DNA from: Acanthosepion lycidas
Taxonomy: Eukaryota > Mollusca > Cephalopoda > Sepiida > Sepiidae
NCBI GenBank assembly: GCA_963932145.1
Contig: OZ010599.1
Coordinates: 49,521,787-49,585,786, forward strand
Reading direction: 5' to 3'
DNA: 64,000 bases
Both the position numbers and the translations under genes were made by a program. Positions 9,952-19,924 of the stretch are shown here, one piece after another; position 1 is the stretch's first letter; every line of letters begins with the position of its first letter. The notes under the pieces were generated by a model that was not told where the DNA came from, ran no database searches, and saw nothing but the letters and a program-made list of their open reading frames with translations.

Positions 9952-10009
9952 CAAATTTAAGGTCTCTAAAGATAGATTTACTTAATAACAACATTCCCTA
10001 AAGTGTACG

Positions 10010-10700
10010 GATTGAAAATTAATTTTAAAATATTTAGCAACTTTATCACATTTTCTATTTAAAATTGAAAAAAAGAAAACAACTCTTGTAAAAATTTATT
10101 TTTTATCGGAAAAATATTTTGGCTTTAGACATATTATTCATAAAAGCCACTAAAAGCTTTCCTAATTAAATAATGTCTCAATTTTATTGGATTTTGTATG
10201 TTACAGTTCAGAACTGAATTTTGGGTAACTGTGTGATTCGATTTTACAAAAAAATCGATGATTTGTATTCTTTAATGTCTTTTACTTTTAACTAATATAA
10301 TCAATAAAAGTCACATCGTCGAATTTCTCGAGTTTTCATAAAATTAAGGAGTTGAGTAGCAGATATAAAAAATATTTAAAAGAAGACACATGTCTAAAAT
10401 AAGTTAATTTATTTGTGAATAAGTCCTGAAAGTTTCATTAAAATCAGACAAGTATTTGATTTTTGCAAGAATTTCAAAATCAATGTGTTTTTCACCTGAA
10501 AAAAAGGCGTTAAAATACTAATGGTAAATAAAATACGTATTTCGAACATCTTAGAAAGGTTTTAATAAAATAATCAAAAATACTTTGGTCTTTCCTCTTA
10601 ATAATAACTTAAACATTTTAACGATAAAACTTCGTTTTTATTAAGTGTGGGGCCTTTTTTCATCATGCTAAAGTGTTTTTGTTTTTGTTTTTTTGTTTTG
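10010..10700 (-). repeat. AT-rich dispersed repeat, copy B
   Basis: The reverse complement is collinear with 37200-38000: CATGATGAAAAAA, a CACACTTAATAAAAACGAA-like block, TTTTATCGTTAAAATGTTTA, GAAAGACCAAAGTATTTTT, TTTTTTTCAGGTGAAAAA, TTTCAGGACTTATTCACAAA and CTCGAGAAATT. No coding content. One of six segments of the same family in this window. Confidence 0.7.
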
Positions 10701-11400
10701 TTTTTTTTCGTCGAATTAGTGATGATGCCTTTTTACTGGACCAACCGAGTTAGATACTATTTCGATAATACACTTCTTTTGAAAAGTTTGGTTTACCTGA
10801 ATATAAAAAATAAAATGTTTTGATATTTTATTAGTAAATGTTATTTTGTTAGTAAATACTAAATACTAACACAATTCTGTCGCAATTGCTTAATGTCATC
10901 ATATTTGACAGTAAATTTTAACCTAGCTAATAAATAAAATTAAAATATAAAAAAATTGTGGTCCATTTTGCCAACTTAAGACCTTTGATTTTAATTGATT
11001 CATTTTCTCCCTAACTATACATATTAAGGTTAGGTGGCGGCCAGAACTGTAAGATCTACTCAGCATAGTTGAAGTATAAACTATAGATTGTCTCTCTCGT
11101 TATTGAAGAGACATAAATGGGTCTGATCAAATAGAAATGCTCTGAAATGAGAAAACTTGCTGAGGATTAGAAATCACTTTGACTTGCAATGTACCTACAG
11201 TTCCGAGGTTGCTGACGGCCTTTTACACATTTTCCCGGCAGAAAATTTAGGCCAAGTCCGCAACTGGTTGGAGGCTATTTAATAATTATTTTCCTGGGGA
11301 ATCAATTTTGTTGGTGTTTCTGATAATTTCGGGATCAATTTTTAATCACTATATTTTCCCGAAAGGTGTGAAATTTTTTATTCTGATCATTTCACAATTC
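10701..11400. other. AT-rich, no gene recognised
   Basis: AT-rich sequence with a short GTTTTTTTG-rich stretch at its start. No frame with recognisable domains and no clear repeat boundary. It precedes the mariner fragment. Confidence 0.4.
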
Positions 11401-11413
11401 CTCTAATTGTTAA

Positions 11414-11722
11414 GTGGATTCACAGGAAAATCTGACATTGTTTGAGGCAGATACAGGTGGTTTCCTTGAACATTTCCTAACCCAGGATAAGTGTTGGGTT
11501 CAGCACTTTCAGCCAAAGACAAAGAGACAATCTATGCAGTGGAAACACCCCTCTTCATCTGCTCCAAAGAAGGCCAAGGCTATTTTATTTTCAGGGGAGG
11601 TGATGGTCTCAGTTTTGGGGGATGCAAAAGGCATTGTGTTTATTGACTGTTTTCAAAAGTACCATACCATCGATGGAAAGCATTATGACAACTTGCCAAG
11701 GCATTTACGAAAGAGAGACTAA
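11414..11722 (+). pseudogene. mariner transposase fragment
   Basis: A 102-codon open frame resembling the central catalytic region of mariner (DDE/D family) transposases: CWVQHFQPKTKRQSMQWKHP, then APKKAKAILFSGEVMVSV, GDAKGIVFIDCFQK and TIDGKHYDNLPRHLRKR. These segments are collinear with the family over about 95 residues. The usual D-E-T/S-W around the first catalytic Asp reads DKCW, and the WD of the next conserved block reads GD. The rest of the protein and both terminal repeats are absent or too diverged to see. It cuts and pastes DNA at TA sites when intact; this copy is dead. Confidence 0.75.
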
Positions 11723-11824
11723 ATATTCAGTAAAACTGACGAAAGGGGGGTTTGTTTCATTAAATAATGCTCTTATACACAAGTCCTTGATTTCAATGGC
11801 TTCTGTGTGTGGTTCTGGCTTTAA

Positions 11825-12240
11825 ACTGGTTGATCACCCTCCTTTTTAGAGGGTGTACGGGTCTTACTAACATCAATTATTTTTAGTTTGTTTTCGGGTT
11901 CATCCCCTACCTTTCATTTCATAAATTTTTATATACGTAATTGTACATAAATAATTTTTCATGTCATGGGGTGTATTGCAGGTTCCCTCTGTGTGTGTGT
12001 GTGTGTGAGTGAGAGAGAGAGAGAGAGAGAGATTTTGGTGTATGAAGAAGTGAATGGTGACGGATAAATTCTTATGGTGAGTGATTAAACTGTAATGTAT
12101 GGATAACTCGTGAATCTGATTAACTAGGTATAAGATAGTGTTGATCAGCTTCAACCCATTTCCTCCTTTTTCGCCTTGTACCACGATTACTGTATCTGTT
12201 CACTACCTGTAAGTAATTACTGTATCTGTTCAATAATAAT
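11825..12240 (+). mobile_element. LINE 3' UTR (copy 3, 3' end only)
   Basis: Aligns block by block with 1500-1870: GTACGGGTCTTACTAACATC, a GTTTGTTTTCGGGTTCAT block, CATGGGGTGTATTGCAGGTT, TGATCAGCTTCAACCCATTT and CGCCTTGTACCA. A (GT)n(GA)n array (11990-12031) lies inside. The final TTACTGTATCTGTTCA tail is duplicated at 12187-12203 and 12217-12233. No ORF2 sequence precedes it, so this is a severely 5'-truncated insertion. Confidence 0.7.
11990..12031. repeat. (GT)n(GA)n microsatellite
   Basis: A run of GT dinucleotides passes directly into a run of GA dinucleotides inside the LINE 3' UTR copy. Confidence 0.95.
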
Positions 12241-12700
12241 GGGATGTATACTCAGTCAGGGAGTAATAACTTCTAATTACTGCTGCTCTACAGTAGGTGC
12301 TCTTCAATTTCTCAATAATAGTGATACAACATGCACTTAAACATGCACTTAAATAATATTCTTAGTATACCTGTATAGGCTATAACTTATATAAGAATAT
12401 TATTTAATTACATGTTATAGATTAAGACATTAATTTGCCTATACATACATTTGGGCACTTTGACATGATGATAATGTTTAGTCAAACTTGTCTCGCTAAT
12501 TCTGGGTAGTGAGTTCGATCATCTATTGAATGCTCCATACTTTCGGCATTGGACCACATTTAAGCTACACTTAGAAAATCCCTATACATTCGGAAAGATA
12601 TCTTATTTTTTTCCAGTCGCATTACGGTGTACCCAGTGAAAATAGAAATTTCTGTTAAGTAATACTTATAAGGATTGCATAGATAACAATTCACACAATT
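12241..12700. other. No gene recognised
   Basis: AT-rich stretch with an imperfect duplication of ACATGCACTTAA near 12330 and a partly self-complementary AAGAATATTATTTAA region. No coding or RNA gene signal. Confidence 0.4.
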
Positions 12701-12706
12701 TACAAA

Positions 12707-12803
12707 CGCCGAAAACACCGGTTCTCACCGAAGTTAAGCGGCGTCAAATCCGGTAAGTACTTAGATGGGCGACCACTTGGGCACACCGGGTACTATAAGA
12801 ACC
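12707..12803 (+). pseudogene. 5S rRNA-like pseudogene or 5S-derived SINE head
   Basis: The sequence follows metazoan 5S rRNA from helix II to the 3' end: GAAAACACCGGTTCTC, CCGAAGTTAAGCGGCGTC (A-box region), GTAAGTACTTAGATGGGCGA (C-box region) and ACACCGGGTACTATAAGAAC. It lacks the first ~25 nucleotides and has an ~8 nt internal deletion just before CCGAAGTTAAG. It is therefore not a functional 5S gene. Intact genes use these internal boxes for TFIIIA and Pol III. It could be the remnant head of a 5S-derived SINE; I see no clear SINE body or A-rich tail. Confidence 0.8.
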
Positions 12804-13084
12804 GCAAGAAATATGATTCGACTTTAAATAACCCACAAAAACTTGATAAGCTGTAAAAAGCAAAACAATCGCACAATTTAGAAATACACCAAGTGAATTT
12901 AGGAAAACTGTAAACTTAGCCATTTAAGTGAAAATGGTTACAAAACATTGTTCAAAATATCGGTTTCTACCTGGACTTGCACAACGAAATCAAACTTATT
13001 CAGAATATATGTAGTTATAGGGTTATGGTTGCAAATTCGTCATTCGCGTCTTTAAAATTCTACTCATCTTGTGGACAAACAAAA

Positions 13085-13127
13085 CACTTTTCTAATAATA
13101 GACTAAGCGTCTATTATTAGAAAAGTG
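13085..13127. repeat. 43 bp perfect hairpin palindrome
   Basis: Arms of 19 bp with no mismatch (13085-13103 and 13109-13127), beginning CACTTTTCTAATAATAGAC, flank a 5 nt loop TAAGC. No T-run follows to suggest a terminator. Probably a MITE remnant. Confidence 0.85.
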
Positions 13128-13129
13128 AC

Positions 13130-14067
13130 TTGTATGATTGGATGCTGTTATGCATTACATTTCTTGATAGTTCCGCCATGTATACACCTGCACCCGAAAA
13201 AAAAAAATATAGGTTTTTTTTTAAAGAATTTCTTACCAAATCCATGACGCAAAAATTTCTAGTAGGAATAGCAAAACATAATAGGCGCAAGATTACAAAA
13301 CAAGATGACCACTGCGTAATTTTTTTAAAATGGAAAAAACCATTTATTTCATATTACAAAAAAGAAAGATACAAATAGAAAGCTGCGCAAAAATTTTCTT
13401 TTGTGCACCTATTACGGCAGGATAACAATTTCCTGAGGTTACAAAAAAGGGATTGCCATCAGATATACGGGAAAACGTGTTACAATTTAAAGAAAAAGAC
13501 AGATTCATTTTTGATTTTCTGCTATGTGTGTATGTGGCTATTGTTTCAATACCATGTGCGATTCCTCCTCCTGTTTTGTATTGTTACAAATTAGATCTTC
13601 CCTCGCCAATTTCTATTTTATTCACATAATATAAATGGTGTCAGATCTTCTCAGCAGTTTTGAATGTGATGAACGGATTGGTTCCTAGGACAGTCTCTAG
13701 CAGATCTGCTAATTTGCCGACTTGTTCTAGTGATAATGCCTCTACCCAGCTAAGAAATTGACGTTGTTACTACGTTTCTGTAATATTTGCAGGTTGTAGA
13801 TACGTTCCCCTGTAAGGTTACACTAATATTCCTTTTTAAACTGGCTACAACATTGCACAAGTTGAAATATTGCAACTCAAAATGCAGTAATTACAAATAC
13901 AGAAATTAGCACCAAAAAACTAATAATTTCATATATATAAATATACCCAATTTATTCCAGGTAAAATACATTAATTTTATCAAATGAATTGAATCTAAAT
14001 CATCTGGGTAACTGTCATCATTATTTTACAGTCGGATATTGCTTTTGTTTCAGCCCGTTTCTTTGCT
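13130..14067. other. No gene recognised
   Basis: AT-rich DNA with two small open frames (13130-13378 and 13403-13594) that show no motif, no signal peptide of note and low-complexity Lys/Phe-rich composition. I treat them as chance. Confidence 0.45.
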
Positions 14068-14309
14068 CAGTAGGGGGAAATAAATATTCGTACACATACA
14101 AATTTTTAATTTATTGTATTTTCAACTAATGAATAAACATACTTTTCATATAATTAACTGTACAAAGATGCATAATAACTAAATATGCACAGGAAACAGA
14201 AAAAAATTGATTTAATAGGAATAAATCCAATTTATCCATTTTAATAGGTGAAAAAAGTATTCATACAATACAAAAAAGGATACATAATCTTCATTTAATA
14301 CTTTGTAGA

Positions 14310-15262
14310 TTAGGCATTATTCACTTCTACAGTAACCAACCTCTTCTTGTAGTTCTCAGTTAATGATTTACAAATTTTAGTTGGTATTTTGTTCCATTTT
14401 TCTTTGCATATGGTCTTCAGATCCGGGATGTTGGAGCTCTCGATTGGATTTGAATTTTTAAATAACGCCACAGATTCTCGATTAGGTTTAAATCTTGGGA
14501 CTGATTTGACCATTTTATGGCATTTACATTATTTTCAGTAAGCCATTTCTTCATAGATTTTGCAGTGTTCTTAGGATCATTAACTTGCAGGAAGATCCAA
14601 TCACACAGAAGTTCAAGATTTTCAACCAAAATCATTAAATTTGCTTCCAAAATATTTTGATATGCTGCAGCATTCATTCTACCATCTATTACTGATATGT
14701 TGCCGGTACCTTTTGTAGAAAAATATCTCCAAACCATGATGCAGCCACTACCAAATTTTACTGTTGGAACTGTGTTCTTTTTGTTTGAAGGCATCCCCAT
14801 CTTTCCTCCATACATGATTTCTAGAATTGCGTCCAAACACCTCAGTTTTGGTTTCGTCTGTTCATAATACTCTTTCTCAGTACGATCTTTCCTTATCCTT
14901 ATGATCATGATTTCAGCCTGGCATCTCTGTGTCTTTTTTTTCGATAGCAATGGTGTTTTCCAAGGGGAGCGTGACTTTAGATTATTCCTATGAATTTCAT
15001 TGCTTTTTGTCTGTTTAGTGACACAGTTTCCTGATGAAAGAAAATCATCCTACAACCCTTGACGAGTAACCATTGGATTTTGTTTAATTTGACGCATTAA
15101 TATCCTCGAAGATCTTGAAGAAATCTTCCGTGGAGCACTTGTTTTCAAGAGTTTTGAGTTTTTTATACCTTTCAATGAATGAAGTAATGGTAGTCAATGG
15201 AACATTCAGATTGTCTGAGATTTTCCTGTAACTTTTACCTTCTTTCCAGAGCTTAACAATCA
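14310..15262 (-). pseudogene. Tc1-like transposase remnant, main part
   Basis: Minus-strand frames encode the DNA-binding and catalytic regions. Around 15250-15060 (read leftward) is LWKEGKSYRKISDNLNVPLT, an HTH segment. In 14950-14417 come PTVKFGSGCIMVWRYFSTKG, then LQVNDPKNTAKSMKKWL and WSNQSQDLNLIENLWRYLK, in the normal Tc1 order. The catalytic triad is eroded: the first site reads EQTK where the family has DETK, the second reads QVND where it has QDND, and only the final Glu in LIENLW is kept. A frameshift near 14430 moves the C-terminus into the 14310-14513 frame. Not functional. Confidence 0.9.
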
Positions 15263-16964
15263 GTTTTTTTTTTTTTTTTTTTTTTTGTGAATTTTGTGAC
15301 GTCCCCCCGGTGTCGCTGCACCAAATTTTACGTCTGCCTAGCCGCGTCCGTCGTGCTATCCTGTCCTGTGACGACCAACTGGCTTGGTATTGGTCGCGGC
15401 ACCAAATGTGACGTTCTAACCTTTTGGTGATTCGGATGGGAATCTGGTTAGATGCGGTATCAGCCTTGTCGTTTCCAGCTCGCCTCCAACGTCTGGTTAC
15501 CGAAGTAACTGTTTTGATTTCCAGTCTAACCTACTCACGTTGTGAATTGATCTTAGGCAGACGAAATCAATCAGTCGCTGGGCCGTAATGCAAGTCGAGT
15601 TCGAATAAGGGTGATATCGCACAAGTATATGTAAAATAAAATAAAATAATAACTCGAAAAGTTCAAATGTGTTAAAAAAGGATAACAATATTTTATATAT
15701 GGTTGCTGAATACAGGACTGCGTCTACTTCCCAACCCGCTATATGGATTCGTGACACTTTGTGTTTGTTAGGCGAGTCTTAACATCTTAAGTTGTTTGTT
15801 CTTTAAGAAACTGGTTCTTGGTGTATCTTCAGGTGATATTCGTAAAACTTGTTTTGGTGGTGTGAGTCTAAGTCGTTCTTCAAAAATAAATTGTTCTTGG
15901 TTAGAAATTGAGTTCGGAATTTGCGTGGAATCTTTCAGGTCAGCTATCTGCGAGGCTATTAACTCTGTAACTGTCTCTGCCAATTGACAACTCCAACTGC
16001 TTTTCCCTCGCTGCGACTCTGCTTATATGGACGCCGACCAAAACCGGGTTGGCCTTGTCGGGGTTTGAGGTTCCTTGATAATTCTAAACCCACAATCCAC
16101 CCCTTTGTTTTCGGTCAGGAAAATTTTATTATTTTCCATTTTTGGAAGTCTCCCGTCTTCCCACCTTCTTCTGTTCTCATATTGGTATCTCACCCATACC
16201 CTCAGAGGGTGTCAACGGGTTTCCCCTCTCTCTCACAGTGGCATCTCACACCTATCCCCTCAATGGGTGCCAACAGGCCTCCCCTCCTACTTCACATGAT
16301 TACCTCTGCTTAACGCTCACGTCATCATTCAGCCAATGGGCGCTCAGCGGCGTGGGTGTGGCCAGACTAGCCTCTGTTTAAAAAATCCTGCTCAAAGAAA
16401 AAGAAATTATCTTCCCTTTTTTTTCTGTTTCTTTTCCTTTTCTTTCTTCTCTTCGAGGAGACCTCACACCCTAGACTCTTTATCTTAACCGTATCACCTG
16501 GAATTCGTCAATCAGCTTTTCGCCAGCATCAAGTGGGTGGCCATTTGGACGTATTTGCATTCTTGGTGCCAATTACTGATCCGATAAAATAGTTTCGCTA
16601 TCCTAGCCAGTTCCGACACAAAACAGATGCCTTTTCCAAACGACCTTTCCGTAGATAACTAATGGTTTAGTCTTTTGTTTTTTGTAACTCTGTGTGGTCC
16701 AATGGACATTTTCGTTCTTCGGTCAGCGGGTGCTTAATTAATTTTTATCTCTTTAGAATTCTGTCTCGCAGGTTATTTGACCGACCTGGAATTTTCACCC
16801 GCCCCGTAACATAAATCAGATTAAATCCAGTATCTTCCTTTCTCGACAATGGAAATAAAAAATTTTACTACTTTTCTTTGTCAGAAAAATAACACCGCTT
16901 AGTGTCCTTTCGTGATGGCTTCTTATCACCTAAATTTAATTCTCGCCTTTCTTTTTTTTTTTTA
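15263..16964 (-). mobile_element. Nested LTR-retroelement fragment
   Basis: GC-richer DNA bounded by oligo-T (15267-15286) and a T-run ending 16964. Within it, 15407-16811 has short terminal inverted repeats (TGTGACG at the left, CGTAACA at the right), which fits an LTR of about 1.4 kb in minus orientation. Directly beyond its minus-strand 3' end is TTTGGTGCCGCGACC, a plausible primer-binding site. The element then stops after ~140 bp. A minus-strand 71-codon frame (15768-15983, MAETVTELIASQIADLKDST) has protein-like composition but no recognised domain. Neither an RT nor a second LTR is present. Confidence 0.6.
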
Positions 16965-17011
16965 GCAAGCCAAATAGTGTCACAATTTGTCAATTCTTTA
17001 CCTCTTGCCAT
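16965..17011 (-). pseudogene. Tc1-like transposase N-terminus, separated by nested insert
   Basis: On the minus strand an ATG at 17011-17009 starts MARGKELTNCDTIWLAK, the usual short N-terminus of Tc1 transposases. It runs into the oligo-A stretch where the nested element begins. The protein resumes at about 15262 with the HTH segment. The insertion therefore split the gene after roughly 17 codons. Confidence 0.75.
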
Positions 17012-17554
17012 GATGATAACCTTCTTGCAAGAATATAAATTACAAAATAATAATTACTGATAACATTAATGGAACATTCGAGGATATTCCACTTCAATAA
17101 TCTAGAGTAGTAAAGCAATTTAAAATTTTTAAAACCTGAAATTTGCATTGTAAAAATACTTTTTCACCCATTAAAATGGATGAATGGGATTTATTTCTAT
17201 TAAATGAATTTTGTGTGTGTGTGTGTGTGTTTTCTATGCTTATTTAGTTATTATGCATCTGTTTATAGTTAATTATATGAAAAGTATGTTTATTCATTAG
17301 TTGGGAATACAATAAATTAAAAATTTGTATGTTTACGAATATTTATTCCCCCTCCTCCCTACTGTAATTAGTTTCAATTCTGTCTCATGTCTTCCATGAT
17401 GTATTATGCTGAAAGATGAAAGAGAATTTCTATAAACCCCATACTATTTCCTTTTCACCCATAAAACGTTTTGAGGAGCCTACAAAAAATTATACTAATG
17501 TAAAGTTTACTAGGCAACGTTATTTCAACGTGTGCATTGTTGTGGGGAGTCTAA

Positions 17555-18010
17555 AAAGAAATAGGACAAATATGACAAGAACAGTGAGGATTCGTCAAAG
17601 ACAATGGAACAAGGAATGCGATATCTATGCTCAGAATTATATCAGAAGGGTATGTACCTGTGATTTATGGATTATGCTTATATGTGTATACTTGCATAAT
17701 CTATAAATGTGTACCTGTGTTTTATAGAGTATGCAAAAGTGTTAAAAAGAACTGTTGAAACTGCTAGGTAACCTTGACATTTGTGGGAAGCATATTAGAA
17801 TAATCTAGAACATATATCGGTAAAAAACGCCTGTATACGGATAGAAAATGAATTCAGTAAATATACAAAAATAGAAAGGGATGTAAAAAAAAGGATGTAT
17901 TTTCTTACCGGACTTATTAAAACTAAACAGTGAGATGATTCTGAGAGAATTAGAAGCCAAACCAGGATTCATTATTGGCGGCTACAATCTTAATAACATA
18001 AGTGTTATAG
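17555..18010 (+). pseudogene. RTE-like LINE RT fragment
   Basis: Aligns in DNA with 61371-61760: GTCAAAGACA.TGGAACAAGG, ATGCTCAGAAT, CGCCTGTATACGGATAGAAA and a TTCTGAGAGAATTAGA block, in that order. In the better-preserved copy these encode RT residues just before and after the first catalytic motif. Here the frames are broken and the middle is shortened. It lies immediately right of the Tc1 element. Confidence 0.7.
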
Positions 18011-18084
18011 TAGAACACACCTATTCTATAGTTAATAGACTCTCCCACCTGTAATAAGTAGGAGTAGTAATAGGAAGGAGGAGT

Positions 18085-19140
18085 CGCTCACTGGTTCGGC
18101 CTTGAATTTTTGTCGTTATTTTTTGACCGTTGCTGACAGCACTTTATCGCCCGACAATTTTTGTTGGATTTTACCCTTTTGCGTTTGAACTTCATTTTGC
18201 TTAAGTTTGTTTACTTTATTATTACCTTTTTACGACTGTATTGAAAAAGTTTTTTGATTTTTCTTTCTTTTCTCCATTTTATTTTTACCTCTCCTCCTTT
18301 AAATTTTGCTCTTTTTCTTTTTGTTCTAGTTTTGCTTTTTGATTTTCATTTTTACCCCCTTTAATTCTTTGCTCCTTTTTCTTTTTATTCTAGTTTACAC
18401 TTTTGATTTTCATTTTATCCCCCTTTTAATTCTAGTTTTCCTTTTTGATTTTCATTTTCTTTAATTTCTTTTTTAAATCTATCTTCGTTTTCTTTATTCT
18501 GTGTTTCGCTTTATTTTTTGATTAATTTTAATTTCTTGTTATTTATTTATTTGTTTCTTTCCTTCCTTTAATTTTTACGTGTTTTTGTCTGTAATCGTTG
18601 TATTGTCCAATTTATCTGTTTACTTTCTTTTTTGTTTATTGGTTCGACACGCTTTTCTTGGTGTCGGCCATTTTGAATTTTTGTAACTAGCTTCGGCTAT
18701 TGTCGAAGTTTCGTATATTCTTTGTTTTCCTTTTTCTTTGTTTAACGTTTTTGTTTTATTGTTTATTTTCCTTATCGTGTTTTCTTTTCTTTCTTTTTTT
18801 TTTTGTTTCGCCTTTAGGCGATTTTTGTCCTTTATTGTTTTTTTCTAATTTTTGTTGTATTTTTTTTTTTTTTATACGTATAAGCGAACCTTTTTTTTTT
18901 TTTTCTCTCTCATTTTTTTTTTTTTTTTTTGTGTGTGCATATTTATTTTATTTGTTCATTGCTGTCTCGCTTTCGGGTGAGCCTGTTTATTTTTTGACTG
19001 TTAATTTATTTATTTAAAAAAATTTTTTTTCGCCTATAAGGCAAAATTTGTTTAACTATTCCACCCCCACCCCCCGTTTCACCCCTCCCCTTCTCTTTGA
19101 AAAATGAATAAGAAGGAAAAAAAGTACCTTCTTTCTTAAT
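18085..19140 (+). other. T-rich leader upstream of LINE ORF1
   Basis: About 1 kb of strongly strand-asymmetric sequence made of T, TTC and TTTTG runs, with poly-T tracts at 18790-18800, 18860-18875 and 18890-18935. It ends just before the ORF1-like frame and could be the element's 5' UTR or a separate pyrimidine-rich satellite-like tract. The 105-codon frame at 18700-19017 is Phe-rich low complexity and I do not accept it as a gene. Confidence 0.4.
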
Positions 19141-19142
19141 TT

Positions 19143-19845
19143 TAAAGAAAAGACCTAAAATCGCATCATTCCGTAGAACTGTTAGAAAACACTTATTTAA
19201 CCCCCAAAAAGATCCGCCGGACAAGGATAATGTTGAAGAATATCCCGCTCTTTCCACGGTACCTACTAACGAATAAATTATAGAAGTTCTCAAAAAAGCC
19301 TCCAAAAATACGGAGGCCGAAAAGAGCAACAATGTAGACAAGACTAATGACAACTCAACTACTAATGCAGAGGCTGGGGAATCGCCCTCTTGTTGGAAGT
19401 CCCCTCCTAAATGCATTATCGATATTGCGGAGTTCTTGGAGCGTGTCAAGGGTTACGCACATCTTGTGGTGAAAGGTGGACTCTTGCAGGATCCAATAGA
19501 ACTGAAGAAAATCGAGAAAAGAATAGTGTCAGTTTTTGTCGTCGACAAGCGATATCGCAAAATTTGTCGTTCGACTAAAGACACAGTGTTCAAATCACTG
19601 GAGTCCCTGGGGTTTAAGCCCCTCCGAATTGTTAAGGGCAAGTGATTTTTCATGTTGTACGTGCTGTTACCCACCGCCGAAGACCGTAAGAGCCACAACG
19701 AGGGATCTTATAAGAAAAGAATTGATCCTCCGTACAGAGTACGAGGGCCGGCGAGGGACCCTGTAGCGGTATATGAGGTCCCTCCTCTGGTTATCGGCGG
19801 CTTTCTCGTCCCAATACGGGGAGATTCTGGGTGCTTCTTGTGATA
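19143..19845 (+). pseudogene. LINE ORF1-like remnant (copy 4)
   Basis: The frame from 19143 reads KKRPKIASFRRTVRKHLFNP, has one TAA near 19278, then continues ESPSCWKSPPKCIIDIAEFL, GYAHLVVKGGLLQDPIELKK and TKDTVFKSLESLGFKPLRIV to a stop at 19645. After a frameshift, DRKSHNEGSYKKRIDP and DPVAVYEVPPLVIGGF follow to 19843. The basic N-terminus and helix-rich middle suit a LINE ORF1 RNA-binding protein, but I cannot name a domain with certainty. It is followed after ~80 bp by the ORF2 C-terminal half in the same orientation, so most of ORF2 was deleted internally. Confidence 0.5.
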
Positions 19846-19924
19846 GCCTGACCGGAGGATGGAGCTTTGACATGATGCTTGATCATAACGCCTTCGGCTC
19901 TATCCCCAACTGTCTTGACTTTGG

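Larger units (their letters stand above)
14068..17364 (-). mobile_element. Tc1-like transposon with nested insertion
   Basis: Left and right ends form long inverted repeats of roughly 210 bp (14068-14275 and 17150-17364), both starting CAGTAGG(G/A)(G/A)G and sharing AATAAATATTCGTA, ATGAATAAACATACTTTTCA and CATTTTAATGGGTGAAAAA-like blocks. Tc1-family elements insert at TA; the right side has TA after the end, while the left side shows CT. A transposase remnant lies between the repeats on the minus strand. The 3.3 kb length, about twice normal, comes from an inserted LTR fragment at 15263-16964. The long arms resemble the IR/DR type of Tc1 element. Confidence 0.85.

Noticed and set aside
12707-12803. 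Functional 5S rRNA gene
   Set aside because: Lacks the first ~25 nt and has an internal deletion.
18700-19017. 105-codon hydrophobic frame
   Set aside because: Encoded by T-runs and TTTTC repeats; low complexity with no domain.
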